Origin: Lentimicrobium sp.
GTDB taxonomy: Bacteria > Bacteroidota > Bacteroidia > Bacteroidales > Lentimicrobiaceae
Direction of reading: 5' to 3'
DNA length: 16,052 nt
NCBI GenBank assembly: GCA_013336205.1
Contig: JAAXUD010000010.1
Coordinates: forward strand, 1 to 16,052
The notes under the pieces are model-generated. The model did not search any database. It was not told the DNA's origin and saw nothing but the letters and a program-made list of their open reading frames with translations. The translations under genes were made by a program, and so were the position numbers. Positions within the stretch are counted from its first letter, which is position 1; each line of letters opens with the position of its first letter. This document shows positions 8,787 to 15,145 of the stretch, in pieces.

Positions 8787-8803
8787 TGAACGAACCCTGC
8801 TTT
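8776..8803 (-). terminator. Possible hairpin terminator after ybbR, overlapping the coaE promoter
   Basis: Perfect 7-base arms (AAAGCAG, CTGCTTT) around a 14-base loop, 43 bases past the ybbR stop. The U run is short (three on the minus strand, four on the plus strand), so termination is only a suggestion. Confidence 0.3.
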
Positions 8804-8845
8804 TATTGAAAATAGCCGGTAAACTGTAATTGAATGAAAACGAAA

Positions 8846-9847
8846 TTATTTAAGAATCAGAAATTCGACTTTTTCAGGACTGATCCGCACTACCCTGGTA
8901 AATGAAGGTTTATGCTTTATTTCAACCGGAACACGGTTGCTGCCTGACTTCCGGGCACTTTCATAATCAACAGAAGCGGTAAAGAGGGAGGGATCAAGTC
9001 TTTTATAATCCCGCATAGCGACCCGGCAGGTAAGCGTTACTTTATCAGGAAATGTGCGGTAGGAAAGTGCCTTATCACCAGAAGAAAGACTTACCGGGAC
9101 TTCAATATCAGCTTCTGTAAACTTCTCAACATTGATGGTAATGGTAACACTATCTGACGAAAGTTTAACCCCCGGGCGTGTTTGCGGTGTCTCAAGGCTA
9201 AGCCTGGTTGAGTAATTTGAACTCAGGCTATTGATAACTTTTCTCTCGGTATCAATAAATCCGATGGTATCAACAATTTCCCTTACACCCGAAACCCAAA
9301 CGGAATCCGGCCTGAGTTTCAGTGAATCATATAACTGATATTGCCTGATAAAGCTGAGTTTTAGCTTAGGATGCACCGGAATCTTTTTTCGAAAACTTTT
9401 CTGAAACGTAAAATGCAGGGTATCAGGCTCTATGCTGATAAGTTTCGCTCCCGGAGGCAACTGCTGAGCAATCACCTTAATTAATCCGGAAGTCTTTAAT
9501 ATCCCCGAATAATCCTCTTCCTGCCGCTGCAATTTAATTTTCGCAAGGGATATTGTAAGTAAATTCTCCTTGTTAAAAATGATTCTTGAATAAAGATCAA
9601 GTCCTTTTGCACTCAGCGTCAGCGTAATAACTGAATCAGGATTATCAACAAGTATCTTCCCGTCCGGTAGATTTTCAGGAACAATGGTAAATTTTACAGG
9701 AGCCTCGTATTCACGCGTTAATTTAATCATTCCCCACATCAGTGTAGACATGGCAACACAAACCAAAAAGACGGAAAACCGGTTGCGCAGCTTTCCGTCA
9801 ATAGGTCGTTTTAATCTGGACAGAATAGCAAGCAAAGTATCTTTCAC
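8846..9847 (-). CDS. YbbR-like (CdaR-type) membrane-anchored protein
   Basis: A 333-residue protein with an N-terminal cytoplasmic segment (about 1-22, basic), one membrane helix at about 24-42 and a long extracytoplasmic part of YbbR-type beta domains. The stretch after the helix, REYEAPVKFTIVPENLPDG followed by a strand around ITLTLSAKG, is typical of YbbR repeats, and at least two more similar strand-rich units follow (near 150-235 and 240-333). In Firmicutes, YbbR (CdaR) regulates the diadenylate cyclase CdaA; no cyclase is in this window and the role in Bacteroidota is not established. The start is GTG at 9847: an in-frame stop lies 21-23 bases upstream and no ATG is available. It follows yajC by 39 bases and is likely in the DUF1573-yajC-ybbR unit. 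Confidence 0.85.
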   Translation of the reverse strand: MKDTLLAILSRLKRPIDGKLRNRFSVFLVCVAMSTLMWGMIKLTREYEAPVKFTIVPENLPDGKILVDNPDSVITLTLSAKGLDLYSRIIFNKENLLTISLAKIKLQRQEEDYSGILKTSGLIKVIAQQLPPGAKLISIEPDTLHFTFQKSFRKKIPVHPKLKLSFIRQYQLYDSLKLRPDSVWVSGVREIVDTIGFIDTERKVINSLSSNYSTRLSLETPQTRPGVKLSSDSVTITINVEKFTEADIEVPVSLSSGDKALSYRTFPDKVTLTCRVAMRDYKRLDPSLFTASVDYESARKSGSNRVPVEIKHKPSFTRVVRISPEKVEFLILK

Positions 9848-9886
9848 CTGTCCTGAATTTAATATGAATTAATTAAATGCGTATTC

Positions 9887-10210
9887 CTATTTCTGCTGAT
9901 TCGCAAGTTGATCAGTTGCGTCACCTGCAACTGCAGATTTCTCCATTCTCAATCGGGAACCATCTTCCACTTCAATCGTAAAAGTAGTTTCCTGAACTTC
10001 TACAATTTTTCCGTGAATACCGCCGATGGTAACAATTTTGTCACCTTTTTTCAGTGCTTCGCGGTATTTTTTCAGATCCTTGGCTTTTTTTGCCTGTGGC
10101 CTGATAAAAAAGAAATAGAAAACAACCATAATAAGTCCCAGGAATATAAGTGACTGATATCCACTACCCTGTCCTTCGGTTGGTGTCATTAAAATAATTG
10201 ATGATAGCAT
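9887..10210 (-). CDS. yajC: Preprotein translocase accessory subunit YajC
   Basis: A small inner-membrane protein that associates with SecDF and the SecYEG translocon. Seen: one membrane helix at about 20-36 running directly into the hallmark FFFIRPQAKKAKD (33-45), then a soluble domain with LKKGDKIVTIGGIHGKIVEV (53-72) and a charged C-terminus. The length of 107 is normal. ATG 10210 is used; an in-frame Met at residue 8 is a weaker option. It lies 24 bases after the DUF1573 gene and 39 before ybbR, an order common in this phylum. Confidence 0.95.
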   Translation of the reverse strand: MLSSIILMTPTEGQGSGYQSLIFLGLIMVVFYFFFIRPQAKKAKDLKKYREALKKGDKIVTIGGIHGKIVEVQETTFTIEVEDGSRLRMEKSAVAGDATDQLANQQK

Positions 10211-10234
10211 ACTGTTTGTTTGTTAGTTAAAAAA

Positions 10235-10720
10235 TTACTTGAGTTCTTCGGGCAAAATTACCTCAGCCTTAATCCTGACAACCTGATTACTGGGCTGAGC
10301 ATTACTGCTAACGGTTATGGTTTTATTCTGAAAGCCCCTGCGGCCTTCACTGTCAAATCTGACATCAATTTTTTGCGTTTCACCGGGCTTGACCGGAGTC
10401 TTTGGAAAATCAGGTACAGTGCAGCCACATGAGGTGCTGACGTTTGAAATAATAAGATCCGTTTTCCCTGTGTTCGTGAACTTAAATCCGAATGATACTT
10501 TTTCGCCCTGTATTACTCTCCCAAAATCATGAAAATCAGCTTCAAACTCTAATACAGGCATATCAACTTCTTCCAGAGTTCCATCCGCTGAGTTTGGATT
10601 TTTCACAACATCACCGGGTAATAAATCTTTATCTCCTGGTTTTTGATTACATGAAATAAAAAACAAGGGAATAGCAAGAAGCATCGTGAAAATAGAGCGT
10701 AGCAGAAATGTAGTTTTCAT
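10235..10720 (-). CDS. DUF1573 lipoprotein
   Basis: A 161-residue protein: residues 1-24 are a lipoprotein signal (MKTTFLLRS, hydrophobic core, lipobox FISC with the lipid Cys at 24), followed by an acidic linker and a DUF1573 immunoglobulin-like domain (about 57-158) with FHDFGRVIQGE, FKFTNTGK and TSCGCTVPDF. DUF1573 domains resemble the ASH/MSP beta-sandwich; function is unknown, and this copy is predicted to be anchored in the envelope. C98 and C100 form a C-G-C pair that is common in the family. I chose ATG 10720. The longer frame starts at 10762, inside the predicted promoter element, and would put 14 residues before the signal peptide. Likely first gene of DUF1573-yajC-ybbR. Confidence 0.88.
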   Translation of the reverse strand: MKTTFLLRSIFTMLLAIPLFFISCNQKPGDKDLLPGDVVKNPNSADGTLEEVDMPVLEFEADFHDFGRVIQGEKVSFGFKFTNTGKTDLIISNVSTSCGCTVPDFPKTPVKPGETQKIDVRFDSEGRRGFQNKTITVSSNAQPSNQVVRIKAEVILPEELK

Positions 10721-10759
10721 TGTAAAGCCGTTAACAAAATCCCTTAAAATTACCGGGAG

Positions 10760-10767
10760 CAAAATTA
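10760..10767 (-). promoter_or_regulatory. -7 promoter element for DUF1573-yajC-ybbR
   Basis: TAATTTTG on the minus strand fits TAnnTTTG, with a leader of roughly 35 bases to ATG 10720. No clear -33 partner. It overlaps the ATG at 10762, which argues against that start. Confidence 0.45.
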
Positions 10768-10789
10768 GCTAAAATTCCATTACCATTTT

Positions 10790-10808
10790 CCCCGGAATTT
10801 ACCCGGGA
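10790..10808 (-). terminator. Weak GC hairpin after the nusB-GNAT unit
   Basis: Arms CCCGG (10791-10795) and CCGGG (10803-10807) around a 7-base loop, about 30 bases past the GNAT stop and before the next promoter. There is no U run, so it may merely fold or may be chance. Confidence 0.25.
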
Positions 10809-10836
10809 TTTCGATTTTACAATCCGGCATGTTCAG

Positions 10837-11277
10837 TCAGATCTGCGAAAAGTCCCGTATCATATAAACATCATAGTCACCCAGATACTTAAACCCTGCT
10901 TTTTTATAAAGATTAAGGGCTGGTAAATTTTCCCGGTGAACTTCTATTTTTACCTGAAACCCATCCTGAGCTGCCAGCTTCAGGCTTTCCTCCAGCAAAA
11001 TCTTCGATAAGCCTTTGCCCCGAAAAATTTCTGCAATACCAAAGTGATGCAGGTAAGTACGTCTCTTATCGTTGGTTAACCAGGATGTTCCGGCAATTTC
11101 ACCATCAGAGGCAAGCATTACCAGCAAATGTCCACCTGCTGCAAGGGTATTTTCAACTATCTGAATTGAATCGCCTCTGTGACTTCCTCCGAGACCGTTT
11201 TTATTCCAGAATGATTCAACTTCAGGGTAATCATTTTCCTGATATTTCCGGATTATTAATCCTTCAGGCAAAACCAT
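10837..11277 (-). CDS. GNAT-family N-acetyltransferase
   Basis: A 146-residue acetyl-CoA-dependent acetyltransferase. The opening GLIIRKYQENDYPEV is the usual GNAT first strand and helix. Motif A is HHFGIAEIFRGKGLSKILL (about 77-95), with the acetyl-CoA pyrophosphate loop RGKGL at 86-90. Motif B is EVHRENLPALNLYKKAGF (112-129), with a YKKAGF segment typical of GNATs that act on small molecules or protein N-termini. The substrate cannot be read from the sequence. I start at ATG 11277, which is one base after the nusB stop; the frame could extend to 11295, overlapping nusB by 17 bases and adding six residues with no family character. Tight coupling to nusB indicates one transcript. Confidence 0.87.
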   Translation of the reverse strand: MVLPEGLIIRKYQENDYPEVESFWNKNGLGGSHRGDSIQIVENTLAAGGHLLVMLASDGEIAGTSWLTNDKRRTYLHHFGIAEIFRGKGLSKILLEESLKLAAQDGFQVKIEVHRENLPALNLYKKAGFKYLGDYDVYMIRDFSQI

Positions 11278-11278
11278 A

Positions 11279-12241
11279 TTACTCAAGTAAACCACGCCCT
11301 GATTTTTTGATTTTTTCTTCTGACTTAAGATCTGTTACCAATTTATCCAGGATACCATTGATAAATTGCCGGCTTTTGGGAGTACTGTATTCTTTCGAGA
11401 TTTCAATATACTCGTTGATCGAAACTTTTACAGGAATTGAAGGAAACTCTGTAAACTCAACAATGGCCATTTTAATCAGAATCACATCCAGAACGGCAAT
11501 ACGTTCAAGTTCCCAGTTTTGAGCCCTTTCAGAAATTAAGGCTGCACTGACTTCGCTTTTGAAAATTGTTTTACGGAATAATTTGATGACAAAATCGCGG
11601 ATCAGATCATCGCCTTCTTCATCAGGACTGACGATTAATGGGGGAAGTATCTTAAACTCATCATAAGTTGCTTCCCATTTCTTGATTGTTTTTGCAACCA
11701 TCATAGCCGCTGTGTCGATATCATCGGCCCAGTTAATATTTTTTTCCTCGAAAAGACTGATGAATGCTTCATTTTGCAACATTACTTCTCCAAGAAGGAA
11801 CATAAGTATTTCCTTATCATCCCGGTAAATGGAAGAAGCATTACTCATATATTTATGATATGCCTCTGAATCACGAAGTTGAGTAAACATTTTTCTAAAA
11901 ATTTCCTGATCTTCCGACCAGTTAATTTTCAGCCTGTTGATGTTTTTCCGAAGATCTCTGTTAGAGTCAAGTTGAAGAAGCAACCGATTCTCTATAAATC
12001 TGGTATTGGGATTAATTTCTTCCTGGGTCGGGAGGAATTTCTGACGGCCTTCTTCCATCCGGTTGCGGGCAAAATCTCCTGTTTCCAATATCGCCGATAA
12101 CAGGAAGATGTAAAGGTCATAAATACTATTGATGGCCGAAACCAAACCTTTTTCGCTCTGATTCAAATCGTTGTCGTCCGATTGAAAATAAGCGTACAAG
12201 GCCTGCATTACCTTGATTCTTAAGTGCCGTCTGCTTAGCAT
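11279..12241 (-). CDS. nusB: Transcription antitermination factor NusB, enlarged form
   Basis: NusB with NusE (S10) binds boxA RNA and supports rRNA antitermination. The ends match E. coli NusB: SRRHLRIKVMQALYAYFQ at residues 3-20 corresponds to its first helix, and residues 211-305 (DDLIRDFVIK, LERIAVLDVILIKMAIVEF, IPVKVSINEYIEISK, RQFINGILDKL) to its C-terminal half. Between them is a segment of roughly 160 residues that has no counterpart in the 139-residue E. coli protein, so this copy is 320 residues. Long NusB proteins of about this size are, to my knowledge, usual in Bacteroidota. I start at ATG 12241. The longest frame begins at 12307, upstream of the predicted -7 element, and the added 22 residues look like non-coding sequence. 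GNAT follows one base after the stop. Confidence 0.93.
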   Translation of the reverse strand: MLSRRHLRIKVMQALYAYFQSDDNDLNQSEKGLVSAINSIYDLYIFLLSAILETGDFARNRMEEGRQKFLPTQEEINPNTRFIENRLLLQLDSNRDLRKNINRLKINWSEDQEIFRKMFTQLRDSEAYHKYMSNASSIYRDDKEILMFLLGEVMLQNEAFISLFEEKNINWADDIDTAAMMVAKTIKKWEATYDEFKILPPLIVSPDEEGDDLIRDFVIKLFRKTIFKSEVSAALISERAQNWELERIAVLDVILIKMAIVEFTEFPSIPVKVSINEYIEISKEYSTPKSRQFINGILDKLVTDLKSEEKIKKSGRGLLE

Positions 12242-12286
12242 GTAACTTCTATGTAAATGAACTGAATTCGGATTCTTTTTCTGCTG

Positions 12287-12294
12287 CAAAAGTA
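12287..12294 (-). promoter_or_regulatory. -7 promoter element for nusB-GNAT
   Basis: TACTTTTG on the minus strand, within TTACTTTTGCA, the same context as at ispH. The leader to ATG 12241 would be about 40 bases. A -33 TTG at the usual distance is not present (CTG at 12316-12314 is the nearest). Confidence 0.5.
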
Positions 12295-12307
12295 AGGTTT
12301 TTGCCAA

Positions 12308-12627
12308 TACAAGCAGGCATCGCTAATGAATTCCTTCAGCCCTTGTATAAAATTTAAGAAAAAGCTCAAATCTAACTTCCTTAAAATAAACACTATATAA
12401 ATAATCTATTCTTCTCAGGAAAATAACCTGAAGTTCAGGGTGCACTTGAACAGTAGTTTTCCAGGGAACAAAAGATACAATTGTTTTTGGAACTGTTTCT
12501 ATTTGAAAACAAACTCTTTAGACAAGAATTTTCTTTATGTCGTGACGGTTCAAAAATCAATAACAAATAAAATATTTTTTAATATCCGCACATTGGGCAA
12601 CATAGTTATCAACTTTTGTTTATAAGG
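12308..12627. other. AT-rich divergent intergenic region
   Basis: Gene-free stretch between the divergent nusB and DUF3276 promoters. Two 60-base lines that I counted have 25 percent (12361-12420) and 30 percent (12541-12600) G+C, well below the coding parts. An odd-centred palindrome CCTGAAGTTCAGG lies at 12427-12439. TTATCAACT at 12606-12614 is a two-mismatch relative of a DnaA box. A 61-codon frame at 12440-12625 looks non-coding. Confidence 0.55.
12427..12439. repeat. Short perfect palindrome CCTGAA-G-TTCAGG
   Basis: 6-base arms around one central base in the divergent region, operator-like in form. No second copy was noticed and no regulator is identified, so its role is unknown. Confidence 0.4.
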
Positions 12628-12658
12628 CTTGTAGCTTACAATTAAATTTATAAATTTG
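12628..12658 (+). promoter_or_regulatory. Promoter of the DUF3276 gene
   Basis: CTTG at 12628-12631, a 19-base spacer, then TAAATTTG at 12651-12658. This is a full -33/-7 Bacteroidota pattern with the same spacing as at parA. The leader to ATG 12698 would be about 33 bases. Confidence 0.65.
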
Positions 12659-12697
12659 CGTTCATCTCAGTAAGATAAAAAAGAAATTCAGACTAAC

Positions 12698-13042
12698 ATG
12701 GAAGAGTTTGACAACAAGGAACCCAGGGATGAAGTTTTCTCCAGGGCTGTGAGGGCTGGCAAAAGAACCTACTTTTTTGATGTAAAGGCCACCAAATTCG
12801 ATGAGCATTATATTACAATTACCGAAAGCAAACGTCGCTTCGACAACGATCAGGGCAAATTCCTCTATGAAAAACACAAGTTATTCCTTTATAAGGAAGA
12901 CTTTGATAAATTTATAAAAGGACTTACCGAAACGATTAATTTTTGCGAAACAGGCGAGATCCCTTTAAATTCAGACCTCCAGGAGGTTTCGGAAATCGGA
13001 AAATCACCGTTAACTGACGACTTTAGTTTTGATACAAACTAG
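12698..13042 (+). CDS. PUR-alpha-like DUF3276 nucleic-acid-binding protein
   Basis: A 114-residue single-domain protein of the DUF3276 family, related to eukaryotic PUR-alpha and to Borrelia BpuR, which bind single-stranded DNA or RNA. Seen: EVFSRAVRAGKRTYFFDVKAT (about 12-32), YITITESKRR (38-47) and the helix KHKLFLYKEDFDKFIKGLTETINF (60-83), the strand-strand-helix order of a PUR repeat. The tail (about 90-114) is acidic and probably disordered. It is a full-length single-repeat form that would dimerise. It is transcribed alone and away from nusB, with a good promoter. The nucleic-acid target is unknown. Confidence 0.88.
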   Translation: MEEFDNKEPRDEVFSRAVRAGKRTYFFDVKATKFDEHYITITESKRRFDNDQGKFLYEKHKLFLYKEDFDKFIKGLTETINFCETGEIPLNSDLQEVSEIGKSPLTDDFSFDTN

Positions 13043-13107
13043 TGTCATGTAAAGTGTAAGATGTCGCACCGAATGAAATAATAGTTCATCTTTTAATCGG
13101 GTTTCTA

Positions 13108-13135
13108 CCTGCCTGCCTGCGGCACTCAGGCAGGG
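13108..13135. repeat. GC-rich palindromic repeat (CCTGCCTG hairpin)
   Basis: CCTGCCTG at 13112-13119 pairs perfectly with CAGGCAGG at 13127-13134 around a 7-base loop CGGCACT, and an extra CCTG unit lies to the left. It stands out against an AT-rich surround and is followed by a T-rich run. It may act as a terminator for the DUF3276 gene or be a dispersed palindromic element of the kind seen in Bacteroidota intergenic regions. Confidence 0.6.
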
Positions 13136-13184
13136 TTTATTTCATTTTTAAGTTGGTTTAATCTGCTCAGTCGGGCAGTCTTTT

Positions 13185-13254
13185 GTCTTTAGACTCTTTA
13201 CGTTAGACTTTTTACTTTAGACTTTAGACTTTAGACTTTTTACTTTAGACTTGC
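13185..13254 (+). repeat. Tandem array of about ten 7-base units (GACTTTA-like)
   Basis: From 13185 the sequence falls into consecutive 7-base units: GTCTTTA, GACTCTT, TACGTTA, GACTTTT, TACTTTA, GACTTTA, GACTTTA, GACTTTT, TACTTTA, GACTTGC. The seven units from 13206 are closest to (G/T)ACTTT(A/T), and an 18-base segment recurs exactly 28 bases (four units) apart, at 13206 and 13234. There are no stop-free frames of interest. The edge units have decayed. Confidence 0.85.
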
Positions 13255-13316
13255 CCGCCGGTGAACCCATTATTACCGGATATCACCAAAAGTATTTCCA
13301 ATGAATGAATATTAAG

Positions 13317-13325
13317 TTATTCACA
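13317..13325 (+). promoter_or_regulatory. Exact match to the DnaA box TTATNCACA
   Basis: TTATTCACA lies 14 bases upstream of the parA -33 element. Only one exact copy was noticed, and about half a match is expected by chance in 16 kb, so this may be coincidence or a site through which DnaA affects parAB. Confidence 0.35.
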
Positions 13326-13338
13326 CCTACCCTGTTTT

Positions 13339-13369
13339 CTTGGTAAAGGAATAAAAAATTGTACCTTTG
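13339..13369 (+). promoter_or_regulatory. Promoter of the parA operon
   Basis: CTTG at 13339-13342, a 19-base spacer, then TACCTTTG at 13362-13369. The architecture is identical to that of the DUF3276 promoter. The leader to ATG 13434 would be about 58 bases. Confidence 0.65.
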
Positions 13370-13433
13370 TAAATCTATTCACCGGGCACAATTTTATTGC
13401 ATAAAAAACTGACTACTAGACAACTACATAAGA

Positions 13434-14249
13434 ATGGGAAAAGTAATCGCGATTGCGAATCAAAAGGGAGGCGTAGGTAAAACAACAACAGCTATCAATC
13501 TGGGAGCAGCATTTGCAGTGCTTGAGCACCGGACACTAATTATCGATGCCGACCCCCAGGCTAATTCAACTTCTGGTGTTGGATTTGATCCTAAGAATAT
13601 TAAAACCAGTATCTACGAATGCCTGATGGATGAAGTTGAACCCCAGGATATTATACTATCTACAAGTACGCCTTTTCTTGATCTTCTGCCTGCACACATC
13701 GATCTGGTTGGAGCTGAAATTGAAATGATAAATCAGCCAAACCGCGAAAAAATGATGCGTAAAGTGATCAATAAAATCAAAGATCTGTATGATTTTATAG
13801 TCATAGACTGCTCTCCGTCGCTGGGGCTTATTACCGTTAATTCACTGGTAGCTGCCGACTCTGTGTTAGTGCCGGTGCAATGTGAATATTTCGCGCTTGA
13901 AGGACTTGGCAAACTGTTGAACACAATTAAAATAGTACAATCGCGACTGAATACCGAACTTGATATTGAAGGAATATTGCTGACAATGTATGATAGCCGG
14001 CTAAGGTTATCCAATCAGGTTGTTGATGAAGTTAAAGCTCATTTTCAGGATATGGTTTTTGAAACCATGATTCACCGCAATACCAAACTCGGCGAAGCGC
14101 CGAGTTTTGGAGAAACAATTATCATGCATGATATAAACAGTACCGGTGCCGTTAATTACCTTAACCTTGCCCGCGAAATACTTCAAAAGAATGAACTGAC
14201 CAGGATAAAAGCATCCGAAAAACAAATCAATACTGAAAATGAATCCTAA
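13434..14249 (+). CDS. parA: Chromosome-partitioning ATPase ParA (Soj)
   Basis: A P-loop ATPase that binds DNA non-specifically and, with ParB, moves replicated origins apart. The deviant Walker A KGGVGKTT is at residues 11-18, Walker A' DADPQAN at 38-44 and Walker B FIVIDC at 121-126. The C-terminal half has the expected LVPVQCEYFALEGL and the helix with MYDSRLRLSNQVVDEV. There is no extra N-terminal HTH domain, so it is the chromosomal Soj type (271 residues), not the plasmid P1 type. Its last 11 bases overlap the start of parB, so translation is coupled. It heads parA-parB-DUF5683-dapB. Confidence 0.97.
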   Translation: MGKVIAIANQKGGVGKTTTAINLGAAFAVLEHRTLIIDADPQANSTSGVGFDPKNIKTSIYECLMDEVEPQDIILSTSTPFLDLLPAHIDLVGAEIEMINQPNREKMMRKVINKIKDLYDFIVIDCSPSLGLITVNSLVAADSVLVPVQCEYFALEGLGKLLNTIKIVQSRLNTELDIEGILLTMYDSRLRLSNQVVDEVKAHFQDMVFETMIHRNTKLGEAPSFGETIIMHDINSTGAVNYLNLAREILQKNELTRIKASEKQINTENES

Positions 14250-15126
14250 GAAAAAAGCTCTTGGCCGTGGACTCAGTGCTATACTGGAAAGCCCTGAAAC
14301 TGATATTACCTCAAAAGATATTTCCGGAAGTTTTGTAGCCGGCGCTATTGCTTCTATTCCTGTTGATCAGATTGAATCCAATCCTTTTCAGCCCAGGGAA
14401 GATTTTAACCCTGAAGCCCTCAACGATCTGGCTACTTCAATTAAAGAACAAGGTATCATTCAACCCATCACCGTTAGAAAAATGGGTTATGACAAGTATC
14501 AGCTTATTTCAGGCGAACGTCGGCTTAAGGCCTCCAAACTGGCCGGTTTTGATGAAATACCCTGCTATATCCGGATTGCCAACGATCAGCAAATGCTGGA
14601 AATGGCCCTGGTCGAAAACATTCAACGCGAAAGCCTGAATGCACTCGAAATAGCCATCAGTTACCAACGGCTTATTGACGAGTGTGAGCTTACACAGGAT
14701 GAACTGAGTCAGCGGGTTGGCAAAAACAGAACTACCATTTCAAACTATATCCGACTGCTGAAATTACCTGCCGAACTTCAGATTGCCATCCGCGACAGCA
14801 AAGTTACCATGGGACATGCCAGGGCCCTGGTGAGTATTGATGATGAGATGACACAGGTAACTATCCTTCGTAATATCATTACCAAAGATCTGTCAGTACG
14901 CGAAGTCGAAGAAATAGTCAGGAACCTTAACCGTCAGCCATCCGTAAAAAAAGTAACTGAAGTAAAGGAACTCCCTTCTGAAATAGACTCTAAAAGAATG
15001 AACGTTGCAGTTAAGTTAAATACCCGCGTGAACGTTCTTCTAAACAATAAAGGCAAAGGAAACATCGTTATCAGTTTTAACTCACAGAAAGAACTGGAGC
15101 GCCTGCTCATTGACCTAAACAGCTAA
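14239..15126 (+). CDS. parB: Chromosome-partitioning CTPase and DNA-binding protein ParB (Spo0J)
   Basis: A CTP-dependent DNA clamp that loads at parS sites near the origin and stimulates ParA. Seen in order: a short lysine-rich ParA-interaction segment with RGLSAILESP (10-19); the ParB/Srx domain from IPVDQIESNPFQPR (40-53) through the CTP-binding motif GERRLKAS (92-99); ENIQRE (126-131); the HTH LTQDELSQRVGKNRTTISNY (151-170); and a C-terminal dimerisation helix ending in LERLLIDLN. The length of 295 is normal. No parS palindrome was recognised in the window. It overlaps parA by 11 bases and is followed by DUF5683 after 19 bases. Confidence 0.97.
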   Translation: MNPKKKALGRGLSAILESPETDITSKDISGSFVAGAIASIPVDQIESNPFQPREDFNPEALNDLATSIKEQGIIQPITVRKMGYDKYQLISGERRLKASKLAGFDEIPCYIRIANDQQMLEMALVENIQRESLNALEIAISYQRLIDECELTQDELSQRVGKNRTTISNYIRLLKLPAELQIAIRDSKVTMGHARALVSIDDEMTQVTILRNIITKDLSVREVEEIVRNLNRQPSVKKVTEVKELPSEIDSKRMNVAVKLNTRVNVLLNNKGKGNIVISFNSQKELERLLIDLNS

Positions 15127-15145
15127 GCAGGCAAAAAGACAAGGC

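Noticed and set aside
11282..12307. The longest nusB frame, starting at 12307
   Set aside because: The first 22 residues lie upstream of the predicted -7 element and lack family similarity; ATG 12241 begins exactly at the NusB motif.
12440..12625. A 61-codon plus-strand frame in the divergent gap
   Set aside because: The sequence has no domain character, is AT-driven (many N, F, K, I) and runs through the promoter region of the DUF3276 gene.
13043..15126. parS site near parAB
   Set aside because: I looked for the TGTTTCACGTGAAACA-type palindrome and did not recognise a copy; a mismatch-tolerant computational search would be needed to exclude one.
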